Below are positions 1-7,761 of a DNA stretch of 9,807 nucleotides, piece after piece (position 1 is the stretch's first letter; every line of letters begins with the position of its first letter). The stretch is from contig CAYZSE010000122.1 of NCBI GenBank assembly GCA_964481035.1, forward strand, positions 1 through 9,807, written 5' to 3'. Both the position numbers and the translations under genes were made by a program. The DNA comes from JAAAPF01 sp964481035 (lineage in GTDB: Bacteria; Pseudomonadota; Alphaproteobacteria; Geminicoccales; Geminicoccaceae). The notes below the pieces were generated by a model, which did no database searches, was not told the origin of the DNA, and was given only the letters and a program-made list of their open reading frames with translations.

Positions 1-538
1 TGGCGATGGCGACGATCGGGTTCGGTCGCTCGCCGCCGCGGCCGCCGCCGAAGAACAGCGCGAACTGGGAGAGAAAGCCGATGGCACCCGCGAGCGTCGC
101 CGTCACCGTCATCGTCAGCGTGTCGCGGTTCTGGATGTGGGCGAGCTCGTGCGCCATGACGCCCGCGATCTCGTCGGCCGGCGCGCTGTTCAAGAGCCCC
201 CTGGTGATCGCCACCGCTGCGTTCTCGGGGTTGCGCCCGGTGGCGAAGGCATTCGGCTGCGCTTCCTCGATGACGTAGACCTTGGGCATCGGCATGCCGG
301 CGTTGCGGGTGAGCCGCTCGATCATCCGGTAGAGCTCGGGCGCCTGCTGCGGTCCGACCTCCCGCGCGTTGTGCATGCGGAGGACCATCTTGTCGGAGTT
401 CCAGTAGGCGAAGACGTTCATGCCGCCGGCGAGCACCAGCGCCACGAGCATGCCGCCCTCGCCGGCGAGCGCGTAGCCGACGGCGAGAAAGAGCGCCGTC
501 ATCGCCGCCAGGAGAACGCCGGTCCGCATCGTGTTCAT
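1..538 (-). CDS. htpX: Protease HtpX (N-terminal part, cut by window edge)
   Basis: Membrane-bound zinc metalloprotease of the M48B family that degrades misfolded inner-membrane proteins. This reading comes from translating the minus strand from the ATG at 538; 179 residues are visible and the rest lies beyond the left edge. Residues about 7-24 and 29-46 are two hydrophobic segments, as expected at the HtpX N-terminus. The zinc and catalytic motif HELAH is at residues 130-134, inside the family context 'GVMAHELAHIQNRDTLTMT'. It is followed by a third hydrophobic stretch and a glycine-rich 'FFGGGRGGERPN' loop, also typical of HtpX. The third zinc ligand (a downstream Glu) should be outside the window. 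A G-rich stretch about 9 bases upstream of the ATG may serve as a ribosome binding site. It is divergent from the malic enzyme gene. The family assignment is near certain; only the missing C-terminus is unknown. Confidence 0.95.
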   Translation of the reverse strand, partial: MNTMRTGVLLAAMTALFLAVGYALAGEGGMLVALVLAGGMNVFAYWNSDKMVLRMHNAREVGPQQAPELYRMIERLTRNAGMPMPKVYVIEEAQPNAFATGRNPENAAVAITRGLLNSAPADEIAGVMAHELAHIQNRDTLTMTVTATLAGAIGFLSQFALFFGGGRGGERPNPIVAIA

Positions 539-677
539 CGCCAGGGATCCCCGCCCGAGAGCTGAGCCTAAGGTGGGGAGGGCGCCGCCTGCGTCAAGCT
601 GGCCAGCGGTCTTGCCCGGCCGTCCCAAGGCGCTACACCACGATGACGGTTCGGTGATCGCGAAGGGGGTCGAGCCC
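539..677. other. Divergent intergenic region htpX / maeB
   Basis: 139 bases between two divergent genes, so it must hold the start signals of both unless they are controlled from further away. I see no convincing -35/-10 pair, operator palindrome or riboswitch. It is open in the malic enzyme frame up to an ATG at 531, but that stretch encodes low-complexity Pro/Arg/Ala sequence with no family resemblance and is probably not translated. Confidence 0.5.
663..669 (+). promoter_or_regulatory. Ribosome binding site deciding the maeB start
   Basis: AAGGGGG lies 8 bases upstream of the ATG at 678. The other in-frame ATG codons (531 and 714) lack such a sequence, which is why 678 was chosen. Confidence 0.6.
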
Positions 678-3008
<2,331 letters not shown>

Positions 3009-3203
3009 ATCGTTGACGGTCGCCCGTGCCCGCGTTCGTCCGGCCGTCCTTTCCGCCGTCTCGCGCCCGCTCGCCGCTCGGACCGAAGCCAAGGGACCGG
3101 ACGTTTCCGGCCAATCGGACAACGCTATGGCCGCCGTCGGTTGACGTCCCACTTTCGCAGGAGCTAGGGGGCACCGATCTTTAGCCGAGGAACATCCCTG
3201 ATC
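3009..3203. other. Intergenic region maeB / ferredoxin
   Basis: 195 bases without a credible ORF. The first half holds C-rich sequence. A short hairpin (5-base-pair stem with CGTT loop, 3097-3110) lacks a T tract, so I do not call it a terminator. The second half is less GC-rich and contains the promoter candidate listed separately. Confidence 0.5.
3141..3169 (+). promoter_or_regulatory. Candidate promoter for the ferredoxin gene group
   Basis: TTGACG at 3141-3146 is a good -35 element for alphaproteobacterial housekeeping sigma factor. After 17 bases comes GCTAGGG, which keeps the GCTA core of the -10 consensus in this class but not its AT-rich end. It lies about 35 bases before the ferredoxin ATG, in a local dip in GC content. 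Confidence 0.3.
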
Positions 3204-3518
3204 ATGTCGAAGCTCATCGTCACCGACCGCGAGGGCAAGGTCCACGAGTTGGAGGGCCGCGCCGGCTGGTCGGTCATGGAGATCATCCGCGACGCGGATC
3301 TGCCGATCGAGGCCGCCTGCGGCGGTTGCTGCGCCTGTGCCACCTGCCACGTCTATGTCGATCCGGATTGCAGCGAGAAGCTGCCTGCGGTCGGCGACGA
3401 GGAGGAGCTCATGCTCGACGAGGCCTGCGAGGTCCTGGAAACCTCGCGCCTGTCGTGCCAGTTGAAGTGGTCGGACGACCTCGACGGCCTCGCATTGACC
3501 CTCGCGCCGGAGTTTTGA
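3204..3518 (+). CDS. [2Fe-2S] ferredoxin, adrenodoxin/putidaredoxin type
   Basis: Small soluble electron carrier of 104 residues, normal for this family. The cluster ligands are C39, C45 and C48 (C-x5-C-x2-C) and C85 in 'TSRLSCQLK'. The loop reads 'CGGCCACATCHVYVD', so it has two extra cysteines (C42, C43) beside the three ligands. An acidic stretch between residues 65 and 78 matches the partner-binding helix of vertebrate-type ferredoxins. Such proteins serve iron-sulfur assembly (Fdx, with Isc genes) or supply electrons to cytochrome P450 or other monooxygenases. Neither isc genes nor a P450 is visible here, so the partner is unknown. A GAGG motif 13 bases before the ATG is a distant ribosome binding site. 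A cupin gene on the same strand follows after 70 bases. Confidence 0.93.
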   Translation: MSKLIVTDREGKVHELEGRAGWSVMEIIRDADLPIEAACGGCCACATCHVYVDPDCSEKLPAVGDEEELMLDEACEVLETSRLSCQLKWSDDLDGLALTLAPEF

Positions 3519-3588
3519 AGGCGCATCACGGCCCTGTCACGCAACACGGCTACGCGGATGCCGGGGCCCGTTCCGCCGGAGGAAAGAG

Positions 3589-3957
3589 ATGCGAGAGAAT
3601 ATCGACGAACTGCCGATCGCCATCGACGTCGAGGGTGCCGAAGTCCGCGGGACCGATTTCGGCGGGATGGTCTCGGGTCAACTCAAGTTCGCCGCCGGCA
3701 CGGACCTCAAGCCCTTGCTCGAGGGCTTGCCCAACGATCACTGCCAGTGCCCGCACTGGGGCTACGTCATCGAGGGCGAGATCGTCGTCACCTACGAGGA
3801 TCGGAGCGAGGAGACGATCAAGGCCGGCGACCTGTACTACTGGCCCCCCGGCCACGTCGTCCGCTTCGCGGTCGATACTCGCTACGTCGAGTTCAGCCCT
3901 TCGGCCGAGATGATGACCGTCCTCGCGCACGTCAAAGGCAAAATGGGGCTGGCTTGA
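3589..3957 (+). CDS. Small single-domain cupin protein
   Basis: 122-residue protein with one cupin barrel. Motif 1 is 'HCQCPHWGYVIEGEIVVTY' from residue 51, with likely metal ligands H56 and E62 or E64, and motif 2 is 'AGDLYYWPPGHVVRF' with H89. The 'CQCPHWGY' form with C52 and C54 is one I know from a group of uncharacterised small cupins; the cysteines could be metal ligands or a redox pair. The substrate is unknown; no enzymatic function can be named from sequence. A strong ribosome binding site (GGAGGAAAG) stands just before the ATG. The gene lies 70 bases after the ferredoxin and 30 bases before glyoxalase I on the same strand, so co-transcription with them is likely. Confidence 0.85.
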   Translation: MRENIDELPIAIDVEGAEVRGTDFGGMVSGQLKFAAGTDLKPLLEGLPNDHCQCPHWGYVIEGEIVVTYEDRSEETIKAGDLYYWPPGHVVRFAVDTRYVEFSPSAEMMTVLAHVKGKMGLA

Positions 3958-3987
3958 CGGAACAACGCGGATCTCGGGAGGAAGTGG

Positions 3988-4428
3988 ATGCGCTATCTGC
4001 ATACGATGGTTCGAGTGACGGACCTCGACGAGTCGCTCGAGTTTTACGGCAAGGTCTTTGGCCTCAAGGAGGTCCGGCGCATCGACAATGAGGCGGGCCG
4101 GTTCACACTGGTGTTCCTCGTCGCCGACCAGGATGTCGAGAGCTTCAAGGTCGGCAGGTCACCGGCGGTCGAGCTGACCTACAACTGGGATCCGGAGGAG
4201 TACACGGGCGGCCGTAACTTCGGGCATCTGGCTTACGAGGTCGACGACATCTATGCGACCTGCCAGCACCTGATGGACAACGGGATCACCATCAACCGAC
4301 CGCCGCGCGATGGCCGCATGGCCTTCGTCAGGTCGCCCGACGGCATCTCGATCGAGCTCCTGCAGAAGGGCGACGCCCAGGGCCCGGCCGAGCCCTGGGC
4401 CTCGATGGCCAACACCGGCAGCTGGTAG
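3988..4428 (+). CDS. gloA: Lactoylglutathione lyase (glyoxalase I)
   Basis: Converts the hemithioacetal of methylglyoxal and glutathione to S-lactoylglutathione, the first step of methylglyoxal detoxification in the cytoplasm. The 146-residue protein is a vicinal oxygen chelate fold with paired beta-alpha-beta-beta-beta units. Expected metal ligands are all present: H5 in 'MRYLHTMVRV', E62 in 'AVELTYNW', H80 in 'FGHLAYEVDDI' and E123 in 'GISIELLQ'. The short loops match the bacterial nickel/cobalt type, not the longer zinc type; this is inferred from family knowledge. The C-terminal 'PWASMANTGSW' is an end seen in alphaproteobacterial GloA. GGGAGGAAG just before the ATG is a strong ribosome binding site. 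The second pathway enzyme, glyoxalase II, is not in the window. Confidence 0.95.
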   Translation: MRYLHTMVRVTDLDESLEFYGKVFGLKEVRRIDNEAGRFTLVFLVADQDVESFKVGRSPAVELTYNWDPEEYTGGRNFGHLAYEVDDIYATCQHLMDNGITINRPPRDGRMAFVRSPDGISIELLQKGDAQGPAEPWASMANTGSW

Positions 4429-4512
4429 CGGCGCACGGCGGCGGCGGCGCGGATCATTGACCCGGCGCCGGCGAGTGCGCACCTGAGGTGGCGGCAGCGG
4501 GCCGGAAAAGCG

Positions 4513-5259
4513 ATGTCCAGGGTGATGCTCGTGACCGGCGGCAGCCGGGGGATCGGGGCCGCGACCTGCCGGCTCGCGGCGCGACGCGGCTACGACGTGG
4601 CGGTCAACTACGCCAGCCGCGCCGCGGCCGCGGCGGCCGTCGCGGCCGAGGTCGAGAGCGCCGGCAGGCGAACGGTGACGATCCAGGCGGACGTCACCGA
4701 CCCGCCGGCCATCGCCGCCATGTTCGATCGGGTCGAGCAGACGCTGGGCCCGGTCGACGCCTGCGTGAACAACGCCGGCGTCGTCCACGTCGGCAAGCCG
4801 CTCGCCGAGCTCGACGAGGCGACCATCCGCCGGGTCATCGACGTCGACCTCACCGCCGCCATCCTCACCGCGCGGGAGGCCGTACGGCGGATGAGCCGGG
4901 CGCGTGGCGGCAAGGGCGGGGTCGTCGTCAACACCTCGTCGATCGCGCCGCGGCTCGCCTCGGCCTCGAAGCTCCTGGTCTACGGCATCGCCAAGGGCGG
5001 CATCGACGTGCTGACCGAGCAGCTCGGCCGCGAGGTCGCGGGCGACGGGATCCGCGTTTGCGGCGTCAAGCCGGGCCTCATCGACACCGAGATCCATCGC
5101 GGCATCGACGGTGCCGACCGCCTCGCCCGGCTCGCCGCCACCGTCCCCCTCGGCCGCGCCGGCGCGGCCGAGGAGGTCGCGGAGTGCATCCTCTGGCTGT
5201 GCTCCGACCACGCCGGCTACGTTACCGCGACGAGCTTCGACGTCGCCGGCGGCCGCTGA
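4513..5259 (+). CDS. SDR family NAD(P)-dependent oxidoreductase
   Basis: Classical short-chain dehydrogenase/reductase of 248 residues, normal length. The cofactor motif is 'TGGSRGIG' at 8-15, D60 lies in 'IQADVTD', 'NNAG' is at 86-89, and the catalytic set is S143 with Y157 and K161 ('VYGIAKGG'). The 14-residue distance from Ser to Tyr and the 'SSIAPRLAS' context resemble the E. coli YgfF group of putative glucose/alcohol dehydrogenases. 'N32-Y33-A34-S35-R36' after beta-2 suggests NADP(H) preference, which is inference. 'PGLIDTEIH' and the ending 'TATSFDVAGGR' are standard. The substrate cannot be told. The ribosome binding site is weak (GGAAAAG). An 84-base gap separates it from gloA, so it may or may not belong to the same transcript. 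Confidence 0.93.
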   Translation: MSRVMLVTGGSRGIGAATCRLAARRGYDVAVNYASRAAAAAAVAAEVESAGRRTVTIQADVTDPPAIAAMFDRVEQTLGPVDACVNNAGVVHVGKPLAELDEATIRRVIDVDLTAAILTAREAVRRMSRARGGKGGVVVNTSSIAPRLASASKLLVYGIAKGGIDVLTEQLGREVAGDGIRVCGVKPGLIDTEIHRGIDGADRLARLAATVPLGRAGAAEEVAECILWLCSDHAGYVTATSFDVAGGR

Positions 5260-5356
5260 GGCCGCCTTCGGCCCTTGCCCGGCGGCGCCGGCGGGGCCTG
5301 CGGCCTCGCGCACGCCCGGCGCGGCGCGCCCGCGCGGAGAGAGGAGAGACGAGAGG

Positions 5357-5716
5357 ATGTGCCTGGGGCCGGGCGCGACGCTGGCCATGGTGGCGGCAGG
5401 ACGTGTGGCCACGACCGTCGCGGTCCGCCGCAGCGAGCCCCGGCTCATGGCGTACGCGCTCGGCGAGCTCACGCTCATCGAGGTGTTGCAGGTCGCCGGC
5501 CAGGCGGTGGTCGACGACTGCGGCAAACGGGCCAACGGCATCATCACACGGCTCTCCTACCTCCACATCGCGTTTTACACCCCGGTCATCATCGCGCTGA
5601 GCCCGGCGCTCCGGCGCGGCTTGGCCGGCGAGCGCTGGTTCGCGTGGTCGAGGTCATGGCAGACTCGACGCGGCGCACCCAAGTCACCGGTGAGGCGCGC
5701 GCACGAGGAGATGGGC
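5357..5716 (+). pseudogene. Truncated DUF5765-like membrane protein remnant
   Basis: From the ATG at 5357 (GAGGAG 10 bases upstream) the first about 78 residues resemble the N-terminus of DUF5765 proteins: the start 'MCLGPGATLAMVAAG', a first hydrophobic segment, then 'LIEVLQVAGQAVVDDCG' and 'LSYLHIAFYTPVIIALSP'. As I recall it, the family has about 230-260 residues with several membrane segments and begins 'MC..G.A', followed by 'A(V/I)xDxCG' and 'SYLHI(A/S)FQP'. Here the similarity stops around base 5590. The following residues are Arg/Ser/Trp-rich with no membrane segment, and no continuation is visible in the other two forward frames. The frame stays open into the DUF1192 gene, so one long fused protein ending at 5929 is formally possible. 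A degraded gene is the better reading. The family call is from memory of the pattern, not a search. Confidence 0.5.
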
Positions 5717-5929
5717 ATGCACGACGAAGAGGAGAGCCCGCGGATCAAGGCCGCCACCGATCGGCTCGGGCGGCCCTTGGACGGCATCTCGGTCGCGGAG
5801 CTGCAAGGCTACATTCGAGCGCTGGAAGCGGAGATCGTGCGGGTGCGCGACGAGATCGACAAGCGCGGCGACCATCGCGCGGCCGCCGAGGCGCTGTTCA
5901 AGCGTCCGTCAGGAGCCAGCGGATCGTGA
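5717..5929 (+). CDS. DUF1192 family small protein
   Basis: 70-residue protein starting at the ATG at 5717, which has GAGGAG six bases upstream. An ATG at 5711 is in frame but too close to that site. The sequence shows the DUF1192 pattern: an acidic start 'MHDEEESPRIK', then 'RPLDGISVAELQGYIRALE' and a coiled-coil helix 'EAEIVRVRDEIDKR', ending in 'AAAEALFKRPSG'. The family is small, about 60 residues, and as far as I know confined to Alphaproteobacteria, with unknown function. Its helix is predicted to pair with another coil. The stop codon overlaps the GTG start of the Nudix gene by four bases (GTGA), implying translational coupling. The same frame is open upstream into the DUF5765-like remnant. 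Confidence 0.8.
   Translation: MHDEEESPRIKAATDRLGRPLDGISVAELQGYIRALEAEIVRVRDEIDKRGDHRAAAEALFKRPSGASGS
5911..5915 (+). promoter_or_regulatory. Ribosome binding site for the Nudix GTG start
   Basis: AGGAG inside the end of the DUF1192 gene, 10 bases before GTG 5926. No ATG exists in the right place upstream of the zinc-ribbon cysteines, so this site supports the GTG start. Confidence 0.55.
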
Positions 5930-6477
5930 CCGTCGCCTACTGTGCCCGCTGCGGGGCCACCACCACGAGCCGCATCCCCACCGGGGACGACCACGCCCGC
6001 GACGTCTGCACCGCCTGCGGTCACGTGCACTACGTCAATCCCAAGGTCGTGGTCGGCGCCGTCTGCGTCCACGAGGACCGGCTGCTCTTGTGCCGGCGCG
6101 CGATCGACCCGCGTCGCGGCTTCTGGACGGTTCCCGCCGGCTTCATGGAGCTCGACGAGACCGCCGAGGAGGGCGCGGCGCGCGAGGCCAGCGAGGAGGC
6201 CCGGGCCGAGATCGAGATCCTCGGGCTCCTGGCGTGCTACAGCATCAAGCGTATCGACCAGGTGCAGCTCCTCTATGCCGCGCGGCTCATCCGGCCGGAG
6301 GTCGAGCCCGGGCCGGAGACGCTCGAGGTGGCGCTCGTTCCGTGGGATGCGGTGCCGTGGGAGGAGCTCGCCTTTCCGACCGTTCGCTGGGTCTTGGAGG
6401 AGGCGCGAGCCTGCGGCCTCGCCCGGCCCGGCGCCGAGCCGCGGCTCGCCGACCTGCCGCTCGGTCCCCGCCGTTGA
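5926..6477 (+). CDS. Zinc-ribbon Nudix hydrolase
   Basis: Hydrolyses a nucleoside diphosphate linked to another moiety; close relatives act on ADP-ribose, NADH or other dinucleotides, but the substrate cannot be read here. It has 183 residues, starting at GTG 5926. The N-terminal zinc ribbon uses C6, C9, C28 and C31 ('YCARCG' and 'VCTACGH'), followed by 'YVNPKVVVGAV', the usual join to the Nudix fold. The Nudix box starts at G72 ('GFMELDETAEEGAAREASEE'): G72, E78, R86, E87, E90 and E91 are all present. The glycine near the end of the box is an arginine (R93), so the last part is a variant. It overlaps the DUF1192 gene by four bases. Its stop codon lies within the likely -35 element of the tRNA promoter. 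Confidence 0.93.
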   Translation: MTVAYCARCGATTTSRIPTGDDHARDVCTACGHVHYVNPKVVVGAVCVHEDRLLLCRRAIDPRRGFWTVPAGFMELDETAEEGAAREASEEARAEIEILGLLACYSIKRIDQVQLLYAARLIRPEVEPGPETLEVALVPWDAVPWEELAFPTVRWVLEEARACGLARPGAEPRLADLPLGPRR

Positions 6478-6502
6478 TATGTCGGCGCGTTTCGGTCTAC
6501 AG
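6474..6502 (+). promoter_or_regulatory. Likely promoter of tRNA-Pro
   Basis: TTGATA (6474-6479) is followed after 16-17 bases by TCTACAG (6496-6502), which fits the CTANA core of the alphaproteobacterial -10. The distance to the tRNA 5' end at 6512 is about 10 bases, giving a very short leader. The -35 overlaps the Nudix stop codon. Confidence 0.5.
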
Positions 6503-6511
6503 GACGCATGG

Positions 6512-6585
6512 CGGGGCGTAGCTCAGCCTGGTAGAGCGCCAGCTTTGGGAGCTGGAAGTCGCGTGTTCGAATCACGCCGCCCCGA
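6512..6585 (+). tRNA. tRNA-Pro (anticodon TGG)
   Basis: All four arms fold. The acceptor stem pairs 6512-6518 with 6578-6584, seven pairs including the C1-G72 pair typical of tRNA-Pro, followed by discriminator A at 6585. The D stem is GCTC/GAGC. The anticodon stem is CCAGC/GCTGG around a seven-base loop, with anticodon TGG at 6546-6548. The T arm is GCGTG-TTCGAAT-CACGC. The 3' CCA is not encoded (the genome continues with TAT), so it must be added after processing. The D loop holds the conserved GG. Confidence 0.97.
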
Positions 6586-6619
6586 TATCCTCGATGGCGA
6601 GCGGCCGGCGACCGGGCCG

Positions 6620-7648
6620 GTGCTGGTCGTCGGCAACCGTCGGACCTCCTCCGGGTCGATCGCGGCCTGGCTGGCCCTCGACGCGGCCGGCCTCGAAGTC
6701 GCGCTCGAGGAGGTCGACCTGTTCGCGGTCGACATCCGCACGCGGCTCGCCAAGCTCAGCCCGAGCCGGCGAGTTCCGGTGCTGCTCGAGCACGGCACGA
6801 CGATCTGGGAAAGCCTCGCGATCATGGAGTGGTGCGCCGAGAAGGCGCCGGCGCTGTGGCCGGCGCACGCGCGGCGCCGCGCCGTCGCCCGCTCGATCAC
6901 GGCCGAGCTGCAGGCCGGCTTCGGTGGCCTGCGGGCGCAGCTGCCGCTCGACTGGCACGCGCGCTACCGGTTGAAAGGTCACCCGCCGGCGAGCTTGCAG
7001 GTCGAGCTGCACCGCCTGGTCGAGATCTGGCGCACCCAGCTCACCGATGCGGCGCAGCCGACGTTTCTCTTCGGCGACCGGCCGAGCCTAGCCGACTTCG
7101 CCATGGTACCCATGGCGGCGCGGCTCAGATGCTACGGGCTCTTGCCGCGCGACGAGGTCGCGCTCGGCTACGCCGAGCGCCTGCTGCGGCTAGAGCCGCT
7201 CGCCCGCTGGCTTGCGGACGAGCCGGAGGCACCCGCTCTCCCGGCGCCGCCGCCGCTCGCCGCCGCAGAGGGCGAGGCGCCGCCGGCAGCGGCGCGGCCC
7301 GCCGTGCCAGCGCCGCTGCCGGCAGACGCTCCGCGACGGCTGGAGGATATCGTCGCGCGGGCACGGACGCGCGAGCCTTCGGCACCGCGCCCGATGCCAT
7401 CGCCCGCCGCGGCACCCCCGCCACCGCCGTCACCCGCGCCGACGGCGCCGCCGCCCGGGCCGACGGAGTCGGAGCCGGGTCGGCTCCCCCCCATCGCGCC
7501 GGCCGCACCCGCCACCGAGGCGATCGCTCGAGGTGCCGAGCGCCGTGGCCTGCCCTGGCTGCGCCGGCGCCGGCCCCCGCCCCCGCCGCCAGGCACGCCG
7601 ACGCCCGCGAGCGCTGCGCCGCGCCGCCGTCCGCCGCGCCGCGATTAG
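6620..7648 (+). CDS. Glutathione S-transferase-like protein with long Pro/Ala-rich tail
   Basis: 342 residues from GTG 6620. This is the only usual start codon in the frame between the tRNA end and the fold, and it gives the family-like start 'MLVVGNRRTSSGSIAAWLAL' (compare 'LVIGNKNYSSWSLRPWLAL' in related GSTs). Residues 1-78 are a thioredoxin-like domain with S10/S11 as candidate glutathione-activating residues, the cis-proline 'RVPV' at 51-54 and 'ES' at 64-65 for the gamma-glutamyl group. Residues about 85-200 are the helical domain, with the N-capping motif 'SLADF' at 156-160. Residues 201-342 are proline/alanine-rich with a short helix-like piece 'RRLEDIVARARTR' near 239-251 and a basic end ('LPWLRRRRP', 'RRRPPRRD'). 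Typical GSTs stop near 200-230. Third positions remain mostly G/C through the tail, so it looks truly coding. No strong ribosome binding site is visible. Substrate unknown. Confidence 0.82.
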   Translation: MLVVGNRRTSSGSIAAWLALDAAGLEVALEEVDLFAVDIRTRLAKLSPSRRVPVLLEHGTTIWESLAIMEWCAEKAPALWPAHARRRAVARSITAELQAGFGGLRAQLPLDWHARYRLKGHPPASLQVELHRLVEIWRTQLTDAAQPTFLFGDRPSLADFAMVPMAARLRCYGLLPRDEVALGYAERLLRLEPLARWLADEPEAPALPAPPPLAAAEGEAPPAAARPAVPAPLPADAPRRLEDIVARARTREPSAPRPMPSPAAAPPPPPSPAPTAPPPGPTESEPGRLPPIAPAAPATEAIARGAERRGLPWLRRRRPPPPPPGTPTPASAAPRRRPPRRD

Positions 7649-7761
7649 TGCCCGACCAAAACGCTCGATTGCGGTGCATGCCGCTCAGGCGGCTGTCCCG
7701 ATCGAGGGCTTGATGGTGCTCGATGTTCCGGCCCCCGCTACCCGTCACCGGTGCAGCTGCG
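7649..7761. terminator. Convergent gap GST-like / yghU, possible weak terminator
   Basis: 113 bases between two converging genes. A GCCGC-TCAG-GCGGC hairpin (7680-7693) is flanked by the hexamer CTCGAT at 7664-7669 and 7719-7724 and its complement ATCGAG at 7701-7706, which allows alternative stems. On the minus-strand side a short T tract (complement of AAAA near 7658-7661) lies beyond the hairpin. The stems are short, so a bidirectional terminator is only a possibility. Confidence 0.25.

Noticed and set aside
531..677. N-terminal extension of the malic enzyme from the ATG at 531
   Set aside because: It has no ribosome binding site, its sequence is low complexity and unlike any malic enzyme, and the start would overlap the htpX start. 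The ATG at 678 has a good ribosome binding site.
3097..3110. Hairpin CCGGA-CGTT-TCCGG as a maeB terminator
   Set aside because: The stem is only five base pairs, lies about 90 bases past the stop codon, and has no T tract.
5260..5273. Hairpin GGCCG-CCTT-CGGCC directly after the SDR stop codon as a terminator
   Set aside because: The stem is short and no T run follows; such stems are common by chance at this GC content.
5942..6619. Upstream extension of the GST-like frame through the tRNA and the Nudix gene
   Set aside because: The extension runs through a folded tRNA gene and reads the Nudix gene out of frame. The GST fold begins right at GTG 6620.
6594..6974. An ATG-started frame directly after the tRNA
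   Set aside because: It is in a different frame from the GST fold and gives an Arg/Ser-rich product; the ATG is coincidental.
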